Program-made: the position numbers and the translations under genes
Shown: piece by piece, positions 53,486 to 63,263 of the stretch
How the letters are laid out: each line of letters begins with the position of its first letter
Position numbering within the stretch: position 1 is the stretch's first letter
The notes under the pieces: model-generated
The model's database searches: none
Seen by the model: only the letters and a program-made list of their open reading frames with translations
Told to the model about the DNA's origin: nothing
Source: Candidatus Palauibacter poriticola
GTDB lineage: Bacteria; Gemmatimonadota; Gemmatimonadetes; Palauibacterales; Palauibacteraceae
Direction of reading: 5' to 3'
Length of the DNA stretch: 64,000 bases
NCBI GenBank assembly: GCA_012270965.1
Contig: JAAXHJ010000097.1
Coordinates: forward strand, 1 to 64,000

Positions 53486-54661
53486 TCACCCTCTTGTTCG
53501 GTTCGCGGGGCGCGGGGAGCCGCGCCGGTAGGTGGCGAGCCAGTCGTCGGCCCAGCGGTCGTATTCGCCCCGCAGGATCGCCGCGCGCGCGCGGTAAGTC
53601 AATCGAATCAGGAAGCGCACGTTGTGCAGCGAGAGGAGCCGTAGGCCGAGGAGTTCGCCGCTCACGAAGAGGTGCCGCAGGTAGGCGCGGCTGTAGCCGG
53701 CGCAGCAGGGGCCGTCGCACGTCTCGTCGAGCGGGGCGGGATCGGATGCGAAGCGCGCCCCCTTAATGTTGATGCGACCCTCGGCCGTGAATGCGGTGCC
53801 GTTGCGCCCGTTTCGGGTCGGCGCCACGCAGTCGAACATGTCCACGCCGCGCCGCACCGCCTCGAGGACGTCGTCGGGATAGCCGACGCCCATGAGATAG
53901 CGGGGCCGGTCGCGGGGGAGGGCGGGTTCGATCGCGTCGAGCACGCGGTGCGTGACCTCCTTCTCCTCGCCCACGGAGAGTCCGCCGATCCCGATTCCCG
54001 GCCACTCGCCCAGGGCAAGGGTGCGTTCGACGGATTCGATGCGAAGTCCGTCGTAGGAGGCGCCCTGAACGATGGGAAAGAGGAGGCCATCCCGTCCGGG
54101 ACGGGCATCCCGTTGCGCTTCGTGACTCGCCCGGCACCGCGCCAGCCAGGCGAGCGTGCGTTCGACCGCGGTCCGCGCGGCCTCGGGAGAGGACTTCCCC
54201 GGGGGACATTCATCGAACGCCATGCGGATATCGGAGCCGATCGCGGCCTGGATTTCCATCGAGAGTTCGGGCGTGAGCCGGTGCAAGCTCCCATCGAGAT
54301 GGCTGCGGAAGGTGACGCCCTCGTCGTCGATCCGGTTGATGCGCGCCAGCGAGAAGACTTGGAATCCGCCCGAATCCGTGAGGATGGGACCGTCCCAGCC
54401 CATGAACCGGTGGAGTCCTCCGAGTGCTTCGAGCACGCGCGTGCCCGGCCTCAGGTAGAGGTGATAGGCGTTCCCGAGCAGGACCTCGACCCCCGCATGG
54501 CGGAGTTCGCCGGGGGTGAGCGACTTCACCGTCCCCAGCGTCCCGACCGGCATGAAGCACGGGGTGCGGATCGTGCCGCGCGACAGGCGGAGCGCCGCGG
54601 CGCGCGCCCGCCCGCTCGTCCCCTCGACGCGAAAGCGCCCCTCGTCCGCGGGCCCCGTCAC
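53486..54661 (-). CDS. tgt: tRNA-guanine transglycosylase
   Basis: Exchanges guanine-34 for preQ1 in Tyr/His/Asn/Asp tRNAs. Seen: LLGNAYHLYLRPG, ILTDSGGFQVFSL (nucleophilic/active Asp region), GIGGLSVGE, and GVDMFDCVAPTRNGRNG. Zinc site is atypical: CDGPCCAGYSRAYLRH instead of the usual CxCxxC...H spacing. 391 residues, GTG start. QueA, the next pathway enzyme, lies upstream. Confidence 0.93.
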   Translation of the reverse strand: MTGPADEGRFRVEGTSGRARAAALRLSRGTIRTPCFMPVGTLGTVKSLTPGELRHAGVEVLLGNAYHLYLRPGTRVLEALGGLHRFMGWDGPILTDSGGFQVFSLARINRIDDEGVTFRSHLDGSLHRLTPELSMEIQAAIGSDIRMAFDECPPGKSSPEAARTAVERTLAWLARCRASHEAQRDARPGRDGLLFPIVQGASYDGLRIESVERTLALGEWPGIGIGGLSVGEEKEVTHRVLDAIEPALPRDRPRYLMGVGYPDDVLEAVRRGVDMFDCVAPTRNGRNGTAFTAEGRINIKGARFASDPAPLDETCDGPCCAGYSRAYLRHLFVSGELLGLRLLSLHNVRFLIRLTYRARAAILRGEYDRWADDWLATYRRGSPRPANRTRG

Positions 54662-54692
54662 GGGATCCGTATCGGGCGGTGAGCCAGCCGTC

Positions 54693-55844
54693 TCATGTGA
54701 TGAGCATCGCGTCGCCGTAGGAATAGAAGCGGTATCTCTCTCGGATCGCGTGCGCGTAGGCCTCGAGCGCGAGTTCCCGGCCCGCGAATGCCGCGACGAG
54801 CATGAGCAGGCTCGAGCGCGGAAGGTGGAAGTTCGTCACGAGCGCATCCACCGCGCGGAAGACGTACGGGGGACGGATGAAGAGGTTCGTCCACCCCCGC
54901 CCCGGCTCGAAGGGGCCGGCGGCGGAGACACCGGTGCCGGGGCCGGCGGCGACCGTCTCCAACACGCGGCAGGTGGTGGTGCCGACGGCGAATACGCGCC
55001 CGCCCGCCGCGCGCGTCGCGTTCAGCGCCGCGGCCGCGGCGGAGGAGAAGCTGTACGCCTCGGGGGCGACCTCGTGCTCGTCGATCCGGTCCGCGGTCAC
55101 CGGACGGAAGGTGCCGAATCCGACGTGGAGGGTGAGGGACACGAGACGGACGCCGCGGGCCTCGACCGACGCCAGCACCTCCCGCGTGAAGTGAAGCCCC
55201 GCCGTCGGCGCCGCGACGCTCCCGGACGGAACCGCGTACACGGTCTGGTAGCGCTCGCGGTCGTCGTCGTCGTCGCGCGCGCGCCGCGCACCTTCCCGCC
55301 CCGCGCCCGGTTCGTCGCGGGCGTCGCGGACGATGTACGGGGGGAGGGGCACGCGGCCGTGGCGCTGGATCAGGCTCCACGGATCGTCGTCGCCGGCGAG
55401 CCGCACGAGGCGCGTGCCGTCGGAGGCGGAGTCGAGGATCTCGACGGCGAACCCGTCCGCCACGTCCACGCTGCGGCCGGGCTTGAGCTTGCCGCCGGGA
55501 CGGACGATCGCGCGCCAGAGGCGGGTGTCCGTTTCGTCGAATGGGGCGAAGGGCCGGAGGGTGTCGGACTCGGGGCGGACGAGAAGGATCTCGGCCCGGG
55601 CGCCGGTCGGCTTGCGGCCCAGCAGCCGGGCCGGGAAGACGCGGCTGTCGTTGACGACGACGGCATCGCCGGCGGAAAGCCGCTCGAGCAGCGCGGGGAA
55701 GTCCCGGTCCGTGAAGCGGCCCCGCGCGCGGTCCAGCACGAGGAGGCGGCTGGCGTCGCGCCGCGCGGCCGGGCGGGCCGCGATCAGCTCGGCGGGCAGC
55801 TCGTAGTCGTACGCCTCCGTCCGGCCCGCCCGCTCATCCGTCAT
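54693..55844 (-). CDS. queA: S-adenosylmethionine:tRNA ribosyltransferase-isomerase
   Basis: Converts preQ1-tRNA to epoxyqueuosine-tRNA. Family motifs: [66 protein letters not shown]-like end. 383 residues, longer than usual by a charged insert ([20 protein letters not shown]) just before the PTAGLHF region. ATG at 55844 overlaps the 3' end of ruvB. Confidence 0.94.
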   Translation of the reverse strand: MTDERAGRTEAYDYELPAELIAARPAARRDASRLLVLDRARGRFTDRDFPALLERLSAGDAVVVNDSRVFPARLLGRKPTGARAEILLVRPESDTLRPFAPFDETDTRLWRAIVRPGGKLKPGRSVDVADGFAVEILDSASDGTRLVRLAGDDDPWSLIQRHGRVPLPPYIVRDARDEPGAGREGARRARDDDDDRERYQTVYAVPSGSVAAPTAGLHFTREVLASVEARGVRLVSLTLHVGFGTFRPVTADRIDEHEVAPEAYSFSSAAAAALNATRAAGGRVFAVGTTTCRVLETVAAGPGTGVSAAGPFEPGRGWTNLFIRPPYVFRAVDALVTNFHLPRSSLLMLVAAFAGRELALEAYAHAIRERYRFYSYGDAMLIT

Positions 55845-56964
55845 CGCCGAACAGCGCACCCTGTGCGCCGCCCTCCGTCCCTTCCCGGTCGCTCGGGAGG
55901 GCGTACCCGAAGCCCTCGTACGCCTTCCGGGTGGCCACGCGCCCGCGCGCCGTGCGCTGCATATACCCGTTCTGGATGAGGTACGGCTCGTAGACCTCCT
56001 CGAGCGTCCCCGCGTCCTCGCCCACCGCGACCGCGAGGGAGGCGAGTCCGACCGGCCCCCCCTCGAAGGTCTCGATGATCGCCTTCAGGACGCGTGCGTC
56101 CATCTCGTCGAGGCCGTACTCGTCGACGTTGAGCAGCGTGAGGCCCTTCTCCGCCGTCCGGGAGTCGATGGTGCCCTCGCTCCGCACCTGCGCGTAGTCG
56201 CGGACGCGGCGCAGGAGGCGGTTCGCGATTCGGGGCGTGGCGCGCGCGCGGCGGGCGATCTCCTCCGCCCCGCCGGACGTAATCGGGATGTCGAGGAGGT
56301 TCGCGGAGCGGGTGACGATGCGCGCGAGTTCCTCCGGCGGGTAGTAGCCGAGCCGCTCGACGACGCCGAAGCGCGCCCGCATGGGGGCGGTCAGGAGCCC
56401 GAAACGGGTCGTCGCGCCCACGAGCGTAAAGCGTTCGAGCTTCATCGAGAAGGTCTCCACGCGAGGTCCGTCGCCGAGTCGAATCTCGATGCGATAGTCC
56501 TCCATCGCCGGATAGAGAAACTCCTCGATCACGGGACGGAGGCGGTGGATCTCGTCGATGAAGAGGATTCCGCGCGGCGGGAGGTTCGTGAGCAGGCCCG
56601 CGAGATCGCCCGGCTTCTCGAGCACGGGGCCGGAGGTGAGCTTGATCCCGACACCGAGTTCCCCGGCAAGGAGGAGGGCAAGCGTCGTCTTCCCGAGGCC
56701 CGGCGGTCCGTAGAAGAGGGTGTGGTCGAGCGCCTCCTCGCGGCCGAGCGCCGCCTCCACGAAGACGGATAGGCTCTCCTTCAGCCGCGCCTGTCCGATG
56801 AACTCGTCGAGCCGCTGCGGACGCAGCGAGGCGTCCGGACGCGCGTCGCTCTCGAGCACCTCGGGCGTCGTGATCTCCGTGCGCGGACGGCTTCCCCCTC
56901 CGGCGCCCGCGTCGCCCGGGTTCCGCGCGTCGCCCGCTCGGCCCGGCGGCCCCGGCGCCGTCAT
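55834..56964 (-). CDS. ruvB: Holliday junction helicase subunit RuvB
   Basis: AAA+ motor for branch migration. After a 30-residue Gly/Pro-rich N-terminal extension: [11 protein letters not shown], Walker [11 protein letters not shown], Walker [11 protein letters not shown], and [17 protein letters not shown]. 376 residues. The ATG overlaps the ruvA stop (ATGA), the usual ruvA-ruvB pairing. Confidence 0.96.
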   Translation of the reverse strand: MTAPGPPGRAGDARNPGDAGAGGGSRPRTEITTPEVLESDARPDASLRPQRLDEFIGQARLKESLSVFVEAALGREEALDHTLFYGPPGLGKTTLALLLAGELGVGIKLTSGPVLEKPGDLAGLLTNLPPRGILFIDEIHRLRPVIEEFLYPAMEDYRIEIRLGDGPRVETFSMKLERFTLVGATTRFGLLTAPMRARFGVVERLGYYPPEELARIVTRSANLLDIPITSGGAEEIARRARATPRIANRLLRRVRDYAQVRSEGTIDSRTAEKGLTLLNVDEYGLDEMDARVLKAIIETFEGGPVGLASLAVAVGEDAGTLEEVYEPYLIQNGYMQRTARGRVATRKAYEGFGYALPSDREGTEGGAQGALFGDDG

Positions 56965-57563
56965 ACGTGCCGCAGCGCGCGGCGCACGAGTTCCTCGGCG
57001 CCGACGTCGGGCTCCCCGGCCGGCCGCGCGAGCCCCCGCAGGGCGCGACCGACGGCCTTCTCGCTCTGGGAGCGCGGGTAGCCGAGGCCGCGCAGCGCCT
57101 GAACGGCCGCCGCCGCGACGCCGCCGCCCGCCACGGGGTCGTCGCCCGCGTCACCCAAGTCGTCGAGCTTGTCCGCGAGTTCGATCACGATGCGCTCGGC
57201 GGTCTTCCTGCCCACGCCGCTCACGGTCTGGAGCGTGCGGTGGTCCTTGGCCCGGATCGCGCGCACGACGCGTTCGGGCGGAAGCGCCCCCAGGATCGCG
57301 AGCGCGAGGCGGGGGCCCACGCCACTTGGGACGCGGAGCCGTTGGAAGAGTTCGCGGTCGCGCGGGGTCTCGAAACCGAACAGCTCGAAGGCGTTATCGC
57401 GCACGACGAGGACGGTGTGCAGCTCGACTTCGGTTCCCTCGGGCGGAAGGCGTCCCGCGAGCCCGAGCGGCACGCCGACCTCGTAGCCGACGCCGTCGCC
57501 CGTGAGGACCTCGACGAGGCCTTCCGCGCGCCCGACGAGTTCGCCCCGGAGGCGCCGGATCAC
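56961..57563 (-). CDS. ruvA: Holliday junction binding subunit RuvA
   Basis: Tetrameric junction-binding protein, 200 residues from [21 protein letters not shown], the helix-hairpin-helix motifs [17 protein letters not shown] and [16 protein letters not shown], and a C-terminal RuvB-binding domain ([19 protein letters not shown]). Confidence 0.95.
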   Translation of the reverse strand: MIRRLRGELVGRAEGLVEVLTGDGVGYEVGVPLGLAGRLPPEGTEVELHTVLVVRDNAFELFGFETPRDRELFQRLRVPSGVGPRLALAILGALPPERVVRAIRAKDHRTLQTVSGVGRKTAERIVIELADKLDDLGDAGDDPVAGGGVAAAAVQALRGLGYPRSQSEKAVGRALRGLARPAGEPDVGAEELVRRALRHV

Positions 57564-57620
57564 GGAAGACTCCGCCGCGCGCGGCTCACCGGAGCGCTCC
57601 GTTCACGCGTACCACCCGGC

Positions 57621-58103
57621 TCACCGAAGCGGTCCGCCGAGGAGGTGGCAGAGCGCGACGGCGCATCCGTCCGCCGCGTCCGCCGGACGCGGTGGCTCGC
57701 CGAGCCGCAGATGGTGCTTGACCATGAAGCCGACCTGCTCCTTGCTCGCGGCGCCCGTCCCGACGACGCGCTTCTTGACCTCGCGCGGCGCGTACTCGTA
57801 CACGGTCAGGCCTCGCAGCTCCGCCGCGAGCACGAGGACGCCGCGCGCGTGCCCGAGCACGAGCGCCGTGCGCGCGTTCCGGCCGTGAAAGGGGCTCTCG
57901 ATCGCGACGCACGCGGGCTCGAGCCGGTCGATGATTTCGAGCGCCGCGGTGTGGATCTCCACCAGACGCCCGGGGAGGTCGTCTGCGCGCGGCCGCACGA
58001 CGCCGCACTCGACGAGGCGGTGCGCGAGCCGTCCCGGGCGGCCCCCTTCGACGAGGCCGTAACCGGTCGCCCGCGTGCCCGGGTCGACGCCCAGCACTCT
58101 CAG
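57621..58103 (-). CDS. ruvC: Holliday junction resolvase RuvC
   Basis: Dimeric RNase H-fold resolvase, 160 residues if started at CTG 58103. The N-terminus RVLGVDPGTRATGYG has the first Asp; VAIESPFHGRN the Glu; DAADGCAVALCH the C-terminal Asps. RuvC proteins typically start MR(V/I)LGIDPG, which fits the CTG (CTGAGAGTGCTG); this CTG overlaps the yebC stop. A GTG two codons later (58097) is a conventional alternative. Confidence 0.93.
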   Translation of the reverse strand: MRVLGVDPGTRATGYGLVEGGRPGRLAHRLVECGVVRPRADDLPGRLVEIHTAALEIIDRLEPACVAIESPFHGRNARTALVLGHARGVLVLAAELRGLTVYEYAPREVKKRVVGTGAASKEQVGFMVKHHLRLGEPPRPADAADGCAVALCHLLGGPLR

Positions 58104-58852
58104 GGAGCTTCCCAGCCCTCCCCCTCCGCCTCCTCCAGATCGACGTTCGTGTTCACCTTCAGCACGTCGTCGTGCTCGTCGAGCGCGTGCAGGACGGCGA
58201 GCACCTTCTCCGCGTCGCGCCCTGCCAGCTTAACCGTGTTGCTGGGCACCATCGCGAGTTCCGCCTCCTCGACCGGAAGGCCGGCGTCGCGCAACGCGCC
58301 CAGGACGTCGTGGAAGTCGGGCCCCGCCGTCGTCACGACGTACATCCCGTCCTCGGACTCGAAGTTCTCCGCTCCCGCCTCGAGCGCCGCGTCGAGCGCC
58401 GCGTCCTCGTCGCACTCGCCGGCGGGCACGAGGATCTGGCCCTTGCGCTCGAACATCCACGCGACGGAGCCGCTCTGGCCCAGGTTGCCGCCCCGCTTGT
58501 CGAGCAGATGCCGGAGTTCGGCCAGCGTGCGCCGCGGGTTGTCCGTCAGGCACTCGAGGTACAGTGCCGCACCGCCCGGCGCGTAGCCCTCGTGCGCGAC
58601 CTCTTCGAAGCTCGCTCCCGGCAGGTCCCCCGTCCCGCGCCGCACCGCGCGATCGATGTTCTCGGCCGGCATGCGCTGGCTCTTCGCGTTGTCGATCGCG
58701 GTCCGCAGCCGCGGGTTGAAGTCCGGATCCCCGCCGCCTTCGCGCGCCGCCACGGCGATTTCGCGACCGAGCTTGGAGAAGAGCTTCCCCTTCGCCTTGT
58801 CGGTCACCGCCTTCTGGCGCTTGATCTTCGACCACTTCGAATGCCCCGCCAC
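58100..58852 (-). CDS. yebC: YebC/PmpR family regulator
   Basis: Widespread 250-residue protein; some members are transcription regulators, others relieve ribosome stalling. Signature start AGHSKWSKIKRQKAVTDKAK, then GREIAVAAREGG, MPAENIDRAVRRGTGD, EEVAHEGYAPGG. GTG start. It is placed between fusA-like and ruvC, as in many genomes. Confidence 0.94.
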   Translation of the reverse strand: MAGHSKWSKIKRQKAVTDKAKGKLFSKLGREIAVAAREGGGDPDFNPRLRTAIDNAKSQRMPAENIDRAVRRGTGDLPGASFEEVAHEGYAPGGAALYLECLTDNPRRTLAELRHLLDKRGGNLGQSGSVAWMFERKGQILVPAGECDEDAALDAALEAGAENFESEDGMYVVTTAGPDFHDVLGALRDAGLPVEEAELAMVPSNTVKLAGRDAEKVLAVLHALDEHDDVLKVNTNVDLEEAEGEGWEAP

Positions 58853-58874
58853 CGGATACCGCCCGCTCGTCCTG

Positions 58875-60962
58875 CTAGCCGTCGTCGCGCTGCGAATCGG
58901 CGATCACCCTCTCTTGAACATGCGGAGGAACCTGCTCGTACGCAGCCAAGCTGCGCGTGTGGGTCGCCTTTCCGTGCGTCAGGGAGCGCAGCGCGGCGGA
59001 GTACTTGTAGAGTTCGGCCTGGGGAACGTGCGCCTTCACGACCTGCCGCCGCCCCTTCGAGTCCATTCCGAGCACGCGCCCGCGCCGCTGGTTGAGGTCT
59101 CCCATCACCTCGCCCATGTATTCCTCGGGCGTCTCGACCTCGACCTCCATGATCGGCTCGAGGATCACGGGGTTCGCGTCTCGCGCAACCTTCTGGAACG
59201 CGATCGAGCCCGCGATCTGGAAGGCGATGTCCGAACTGTCCACGGAGTGATGCGCACCGTCGTAGCATTCGGCTTGGAAGTCGACGAGCGGATAGCCGGC
59301 GAGGACCCCCCTGCTCGAGGCCTCCCCGATCCCCTTGCCCACGGCCGGGACGAACTTGGTCGGGATCACGCCGCCCTTGATCGAGTCGACGAACTTGTAC
59401 CCCTCCCCGCGCGGCAACGGGCTGAGCCGGATGTAGCAGTCGCCGAACTGCCCGCGCCCGCCCGACTGCTTCTTGTGGCGTCCCTGCCCCTCCGCGGTCT
59501 TCGTGATCGTCTCGCGGTAGGCGATGTTCGGCTGGTGCGTGTCCACGTTAACCCCGTACTTCCGGGTCATCTTCTCCAGCGAGATGTTGAGGTGGATCTC
59601 CCCCAACCCGCGGATGATCGTCTGCCCCCGCTCGGGGTCGTAGCCGGAGGAGAAGGTCGGATCCTCCTCGTGCAGCTTCGCGAGGCCGCTGCCGATCTTG
59701 TCTTCGTCGGCCCGGGTGCGGGCGGTGACGGCGAGGGAGAGATCGGGCTGTGGCCACGGGATTCCCCCGAAGGAGAGCTGGCTCCCGCCGTCGCACAGGG
59801 TGTCCCCGGTGTGCGTGTCCTTGAGCTTGGTCACAACCCCGATGTCGCCGGGGTTCAGCGCCTCGACATCGATGCGGCGCGACCCGTGCGGAATCGCGAG
59901 GTGCGCGATGCGCTCGCTGGCGGAGCGGTCGGGGTTGGCGAGCGTGACGCCGTTCTCGATGCGGCCGGAGAAGACGCGGAAATAGCTCAGGTCGCCGATG
60001 TGCGGTTCGGACGTCGTCTTGAAGACGAGCGCCGCCGTGGGCGACGCGGCTCCCGGCTCCAGCGCCACCTCGCCGCCTCCGTCACGCACCGTCCGGGGCG
60101 CGGCGCGGTCGGGCGCGGGAAACAGTTCCACGATGCGGTCCATGAGGGCTGGGACGCCCGCGCTCGTCTGGCATGAACCGCAGAACACGGGGACGATGCC
60201 GCCGGAGCGGATCGCCTCGGCGAACACCTTCACGAGCCGGCCGGGATCGAGCTCCTCGCCCTCAAAATAGGCTTCGAGCAGTTCGTCATCCCTCGACACG
60301 ATCGCCTCGATGAGTTCCTCGCGGAGATCCTCCACCTCCGCCGCGACGTCGGCGGGCGCATCGGCCACGCCGGCCGCGCCCTTGTCTCCCCCCCCGGAGG
60401 TGTGGGCCTTCATCGTGAGGAGGTCGACGAAGCCGCCGAAGTCGACGCCCGCCCCGATGGGGACGTGGACCGGCATCGCCGCGGAGGTGAGTTCGTCCCG
60501 GATCTGACCGAGCGTGTTGCGGAAGTCCGCGTTGTCCCGGTCCATCATAGAGACGAAGACGGCCCGCGGCAGACTCGCGGCGTCCGCGGCCGCCCAAGTC
60601 TTTTCCGTCCCCACCTCGACGCCTGAAATCGCATCGATGACGCAGATGCCGGCGTCCGCGACGCGGATCCCCGCCACGACTTCACCCAGGAAGTCCAGGT
60701 AGCCGGGGGTGTCGATGAGGTTGATCCGCACGCCGTCCCGGACGGCGTGGGCGACGGCGAGGTTGATCGAGATCTTGTGGCCGGTCTCTTCCGGCGTGAA
60801 GTCGGTGAGCGCGTTTCCCTTCTGGACATCGCCCTTCCGCGTGGCCCCGCCGGCGATGTAGCTCATCGAGTCCACGAGCGTCGTTTTTCCCGCCCCTCCG
60901 TGCCCGAAGAGGACGACGTTGCGGAGGTTCCGCGTTTGATACTCAGAGGCGGCAGACGCCAT
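58875..60962 (-). CDS. fusA: elongation factor G paralogue
   Basis: EF-G-like GTPase of about 695 residues. P-loop GHGGAGKTT (20-28), DTPG (G3), EF-G C-terminal domains IV-V (GGRGQFGDCYIRL, GHLEPIMEVEVETPEEYMGE-type). It departs from translocating EF-G: switch I reads EETGHKISI and the NKxD motif (G4) is VSMMDRDN. That is the pattern of the divergent FusA-like group rather than canonical fusA. ATG 60962 has AGGAGGTGTAC directly upstream; a longer frame to 61094 is not supported. Symbol is provisional. Confidence 0.88.
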   Translation of the reverse strand: MASAASEYQTRNLRNVVLFGHGGAGKTTLVDSMSYIAGGATRKGDVQKGNALTDFTPEETGHKISINLAVAHAVRDGVRINLIDTPGYLDFLGEVVAGIRVADAGICVIDAISGVEVGTEKTWAAADAASLPRAVFVSMMDRDNADFRNTLGQIRDELTSAAMPVHVPIGAGVDFGGFVDLLTMKAHTSGGGDKGAAGVADAPADVAAEVEDLREELIEAIVSRDDELLEAYFEGEELDPGRLVKVFAEAIRSGGIVPVFCGSCQTSAGVPALMDRIVELFPAPDRAAPRTVRDGGGEVALEPGAASPTAALVFKTTSEPHIGDLSYFRVFSGRIENGVTLANPDRSASERIAHLAIPHGSRRIDVEALNPGDIGVVTKLKDTHTGDTLCDGGSQLSFGGIPWPQPDLSLAVTARTRADEDKIGSGLAKLHEEDPTFSSGYDPERGQTIIRGLGEIHLNISLEKMTRKYGVNVDTHQPNIAYRETITKTAEGQGRHKKQSGGRGQFGDCYIRLSPLPRGEGYKFVDSIKGGVIPTKFVPAVGKGIGEASSRGVLAGYPLVDFQAECYDGAHHSVDSSDIAFQIAGSIAFQKVARDANPVILEPIMEVEVETPEEYMGEVMGDLNQRRGRVLGMDSKGRRQVVKAHVPQAELYKYSAALRSLTHGKATHTRSLAAYEQVPPHVQERVIADSQRDDG

Positions 60963-61108
60963 GTACACCTCCTGGGATGGAACCGGGGCCGGCGACCCGC
61001 GACAGGCGCTTGCTCCGGCCACGGGCCGTTCGATGCGCGACGCTCCCGGCCGGGGGCTCGCGCGGGGCGGACATTGTAGAAACCGGCGGCGCAAAACTCC
61101 AGCCGCCG

Positions 61109-61173
61109 GACCCGGCCACCAGACCCGGCCATCGGATCCGGCCGCGGGACCCGGCCATAGGATCCGGCCATCG
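61109..61173. repeat. 13-bp tandem repeat, five copies
   Basis: Five contiguous 13-bp units of the form GA(C/T)CCGGCCxxxx at 61109-61121, 61122-61134, 61135-61147, 61148-61160 and 61161-61173, in the 217-bp gap upstream of the EF-G paralogue and downstream of the rhomboid gene. Confidence 0.9.
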
Positions 61174-61179
61174 GGGCGC

Positions 61180-62064
61180 CTAGTGTGTGCGGGTCTTTTT
61201 CCGCGTCCCCTGTGTCTGCTGGTACTGCCGGCTCACCGCGTCGAGGAAGGCGCGTTCGCGCGCCGAGAGGGAGTCCATGCCGCTCGCGCGGATCTTGTCG
61301 AGGATGCGGTCCACCTCATCGAGCGCATCCCCGTCCGGCCGGGGGCGGCGGCGAGGCGTGGGGTCCGGCGGCGGTGCGGCGCGCCGCGCCCTCCCGCGCG
61401 GGGGCACCGGCCGTTCCTTATAGAACACCCCGTGCGCGAGGCGGCCAATGCGTTCTCCGAATCGGAGGTAGACGAACCCGGTCACGAGTCCACCGAGGTG
61501 CGCCCAGTGCGCCACGCCGTCCGCCGACCCTTGTACGGTCGAAAGGAGGGTGAAGGCGCCGAGCGCGGCCACGAACCACTTCGCCGGCACGGGAAAGACG
61601 AAGTAGAGGAAGATCTTCGCGTCGGGCCAGTTGAGGGCGAAGGCCACGAGGATGCCGAAGATGGCGCCCGAAGCTCCCACCATGATCGTCGGTCCCGTGA
61701 GCGAATAGAGCAGGACCGAGAAGGCCGCCGCCCCGAGGCCGGTCACGAGGTAGAAGCGGAGGAAGAAACGGCTGCCCCACTTCTGTTCGAGCGGCGGACC
61801 GAAGAAGAAGAGGGCGAGCATGTTCATGAACACGTGCATGAAGCCGCCGTGCACGAACATGTAGGTGACGACGGTCCACGGGCGCGTGAGGAAACCGGGC
61901 ACGGAGAAGCCGAGCCACTCGATCGCCCCGACGGGCACGAGCCGCATCGGCATGAGGAGGAAGATCGCGAAGTTCGCGATCATGAGGCGCAGAACCCACC
62001 GACTCATCGGGAAGCCGTGGCCTAAGCGGACCCCGCCGGTCTGGTACGCGGACCGTCTCATCAC
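61180..62064 (-). CDS. rhomboid family intramembrane protease
   Basis: Six-helix rhomboid core with GASGAIFG (catalytic Ser) in helix 4 and HWAHLGG (catalytic His) in helix 6; HGGFMHVFMNMLAL supplies the conserved His/Asn in helix 2. A cytoplasmic tail of about 80 residues (Arg/Pro-rich, then LDEVDRILDKIRASGMDSLS) follows, as in many bacterial rhomboids. The ddl stop overlaps as TGATG. About 293-294 residues. Confidence 0.92.
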   Translation of the reverse strand: MMRRSAYQTGGVRLGHGFPMSRWVLRLMIANFAIFLLMPMRLVPVGAIEWLGFSVPGFLTRPWTVVTYMFVHGGFMHVFMNMLALFFFGPPLEQKWGSRFFLRFYLVTGLGAAAFSVLLYSLTGPTIMVGASGAIFGILVAFALNWPDAKIFLYFVFPVPAKWFVAALGAFTLLSTVQGSADGVAHWAHLGGLVTGFVYLRFGERIGRLAHGVFYKERPVPPRGRARRAAPPPDPTPRRRPRPDGDALDEVDRILDKIRASGMDSLSARERAFLDAVSRQYQQTQGTRKKTRTH

Positions 62065-63263
62065 CCCGGGCCCGCCTCGCCGCCCCCTTGGAGGTCGATG
62101 GCGGAGGCGAGCCGCTCGTCACGTTCCGCGCGCTCGATCGCCAGCCGCAGGAGACGGTCGATGAGTTCCGGATAGGACACGCCGCTCGCCTCCCAGAGCT
62201 TGGGGTACATGCTGATCCGGGTGAAGCCCGGGAGCGTGTTGATCTCGTTCACCACCAGTGAACCCGCCGCGAGCGGGCCGCAAGCCTCCGTCGCGAGGAA
62301 GAGGTCGACGCGGGCCATCCCCTCGCAGCATAGCACGCGGAAGGCGCGAACGGCGATCTCGCGGGCCCGCGCCGTCGTCTCGGCGTCAAGGTCCGCGGGG
62401 ATGAGCAGCTCCGCACCGTCGTGGTCCAGGTATTTCGCTTCGTAGGAGTAGAACGCGTGCGTCGGGGCGATCTCCCCCGGGATGGAGGCTTCGGGGGTCT
62501 CGTTCCCGAGTACGGAGATCTCGATCTCGCGGCCCCGGATCGTCCGTTCGAGGAGGATCTTCGTGTCGAAGGAAAAGGCCTCGTCGAGGGCCCGCCGGTA
62601 GTCGGGGTCGGTGTCGACCTTCGACACGCCGACGGACGATCCCATGTTCGCCGGCTTCACGAAGATGGGGGCGTCGAGGGCGCTCAGGGCCTCGTCCCAG
62701 GAGGGGGCCTCGCGCCGCGAGAGGACGGTGATGAAGGGCGCGACGGGGACGCCGGCGTCGCGCAACAGCCGCTTGGCCACATCCTTGTCCATGCACACGG
62801 CCGAGCCGAGGACCCCGGGCCCAACGAAGGGCACGTGCGAGAGCCGCAGAAGTCCCTGGACGGTGCCGTCCTCGCCGAAGGGGCCGTGCAGGACGGGGAA
62901 GATGACGTCGAGTTCCGGCAACTCGGCCGGCTCCGGAAGTCCCTCGCCGGAGCCCTCGCGCCCGCCGGGAGCGGCGTCGTCGCGGGGGACGACGGGTACG
63001 ATCCGGGGGCGGCGGCCGGGCGTCGGGGCAAGCCTGATCGGCGCGTCCGGGAGGCGGATGCGCCGCGGGTCCGAGGCGTGCCGGAGAAAGCGCGATTCGT
63101 CGGCGAGGTGCCAGCGGCCGCGGCGGTCGATGCCGATGAGCACGATGTCGCAGCGCTCGCGGTCGATCGCCTCGATGACGTTCTTCGCCGAACGGAGCGA
63201 TACTTCGTGCTCCGGGGATTCGCCGCCGAAGAGTACGCCGACGCGCAGGCGGCGGTCAGCCAT
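62061..63263 (-). CDS. ddl: D-alanine-D-alanine ligase
   Basis: Makes D-Ala-D-Ala for peptidoglycan precursors (ATP-grasp). GVLFGGESPEHEVSLRS, PVLHGPFGEDGTVQGLLRL, VGPGVLGSAVCMDKDVAKRL, KPANMGSSVGVSKV, EINTLPGFT. 400 residues with an insert after about residue 90 (VVPRDDAAPGGREGSGEGLP). ATG start; overlaps the TonB-like gene. Confidence 0.95.
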   Translation of the reverse strand: MADRRLRVGVLFGGESPEHEVSLRSAKNVIEAIDRERCDIVLIGIDRRGRWHLADESRFLRHASDPRRIRLPDAPIRLAPTPGRRPRIVPVVPRDDAAPGGREGSGEGLPEPAELPELDVIFPVLHGPFGEDGTVQGLLRLSHVPFVGPGVLGSAVCMDKDVAKRLLRDAGVPVAPFITVLSRREAPSWDEALSALDAPIFVKPANMGSSVGVSKVDTDPDYRRALDEAFSFDTKILLERTIRGREIEISVLGNETPEASIPGEIAPTHAFYSYEAKYLDHDGAELLIPADLDAETTARAREIAVRAFRVLCCEGMARVDLFLATEACGPLAAGSLVVNEINTLPGFTRISMYPKLWEASGVSYPELIDRLLRLAIERAERDERLASAIDLQGGGEAGPG

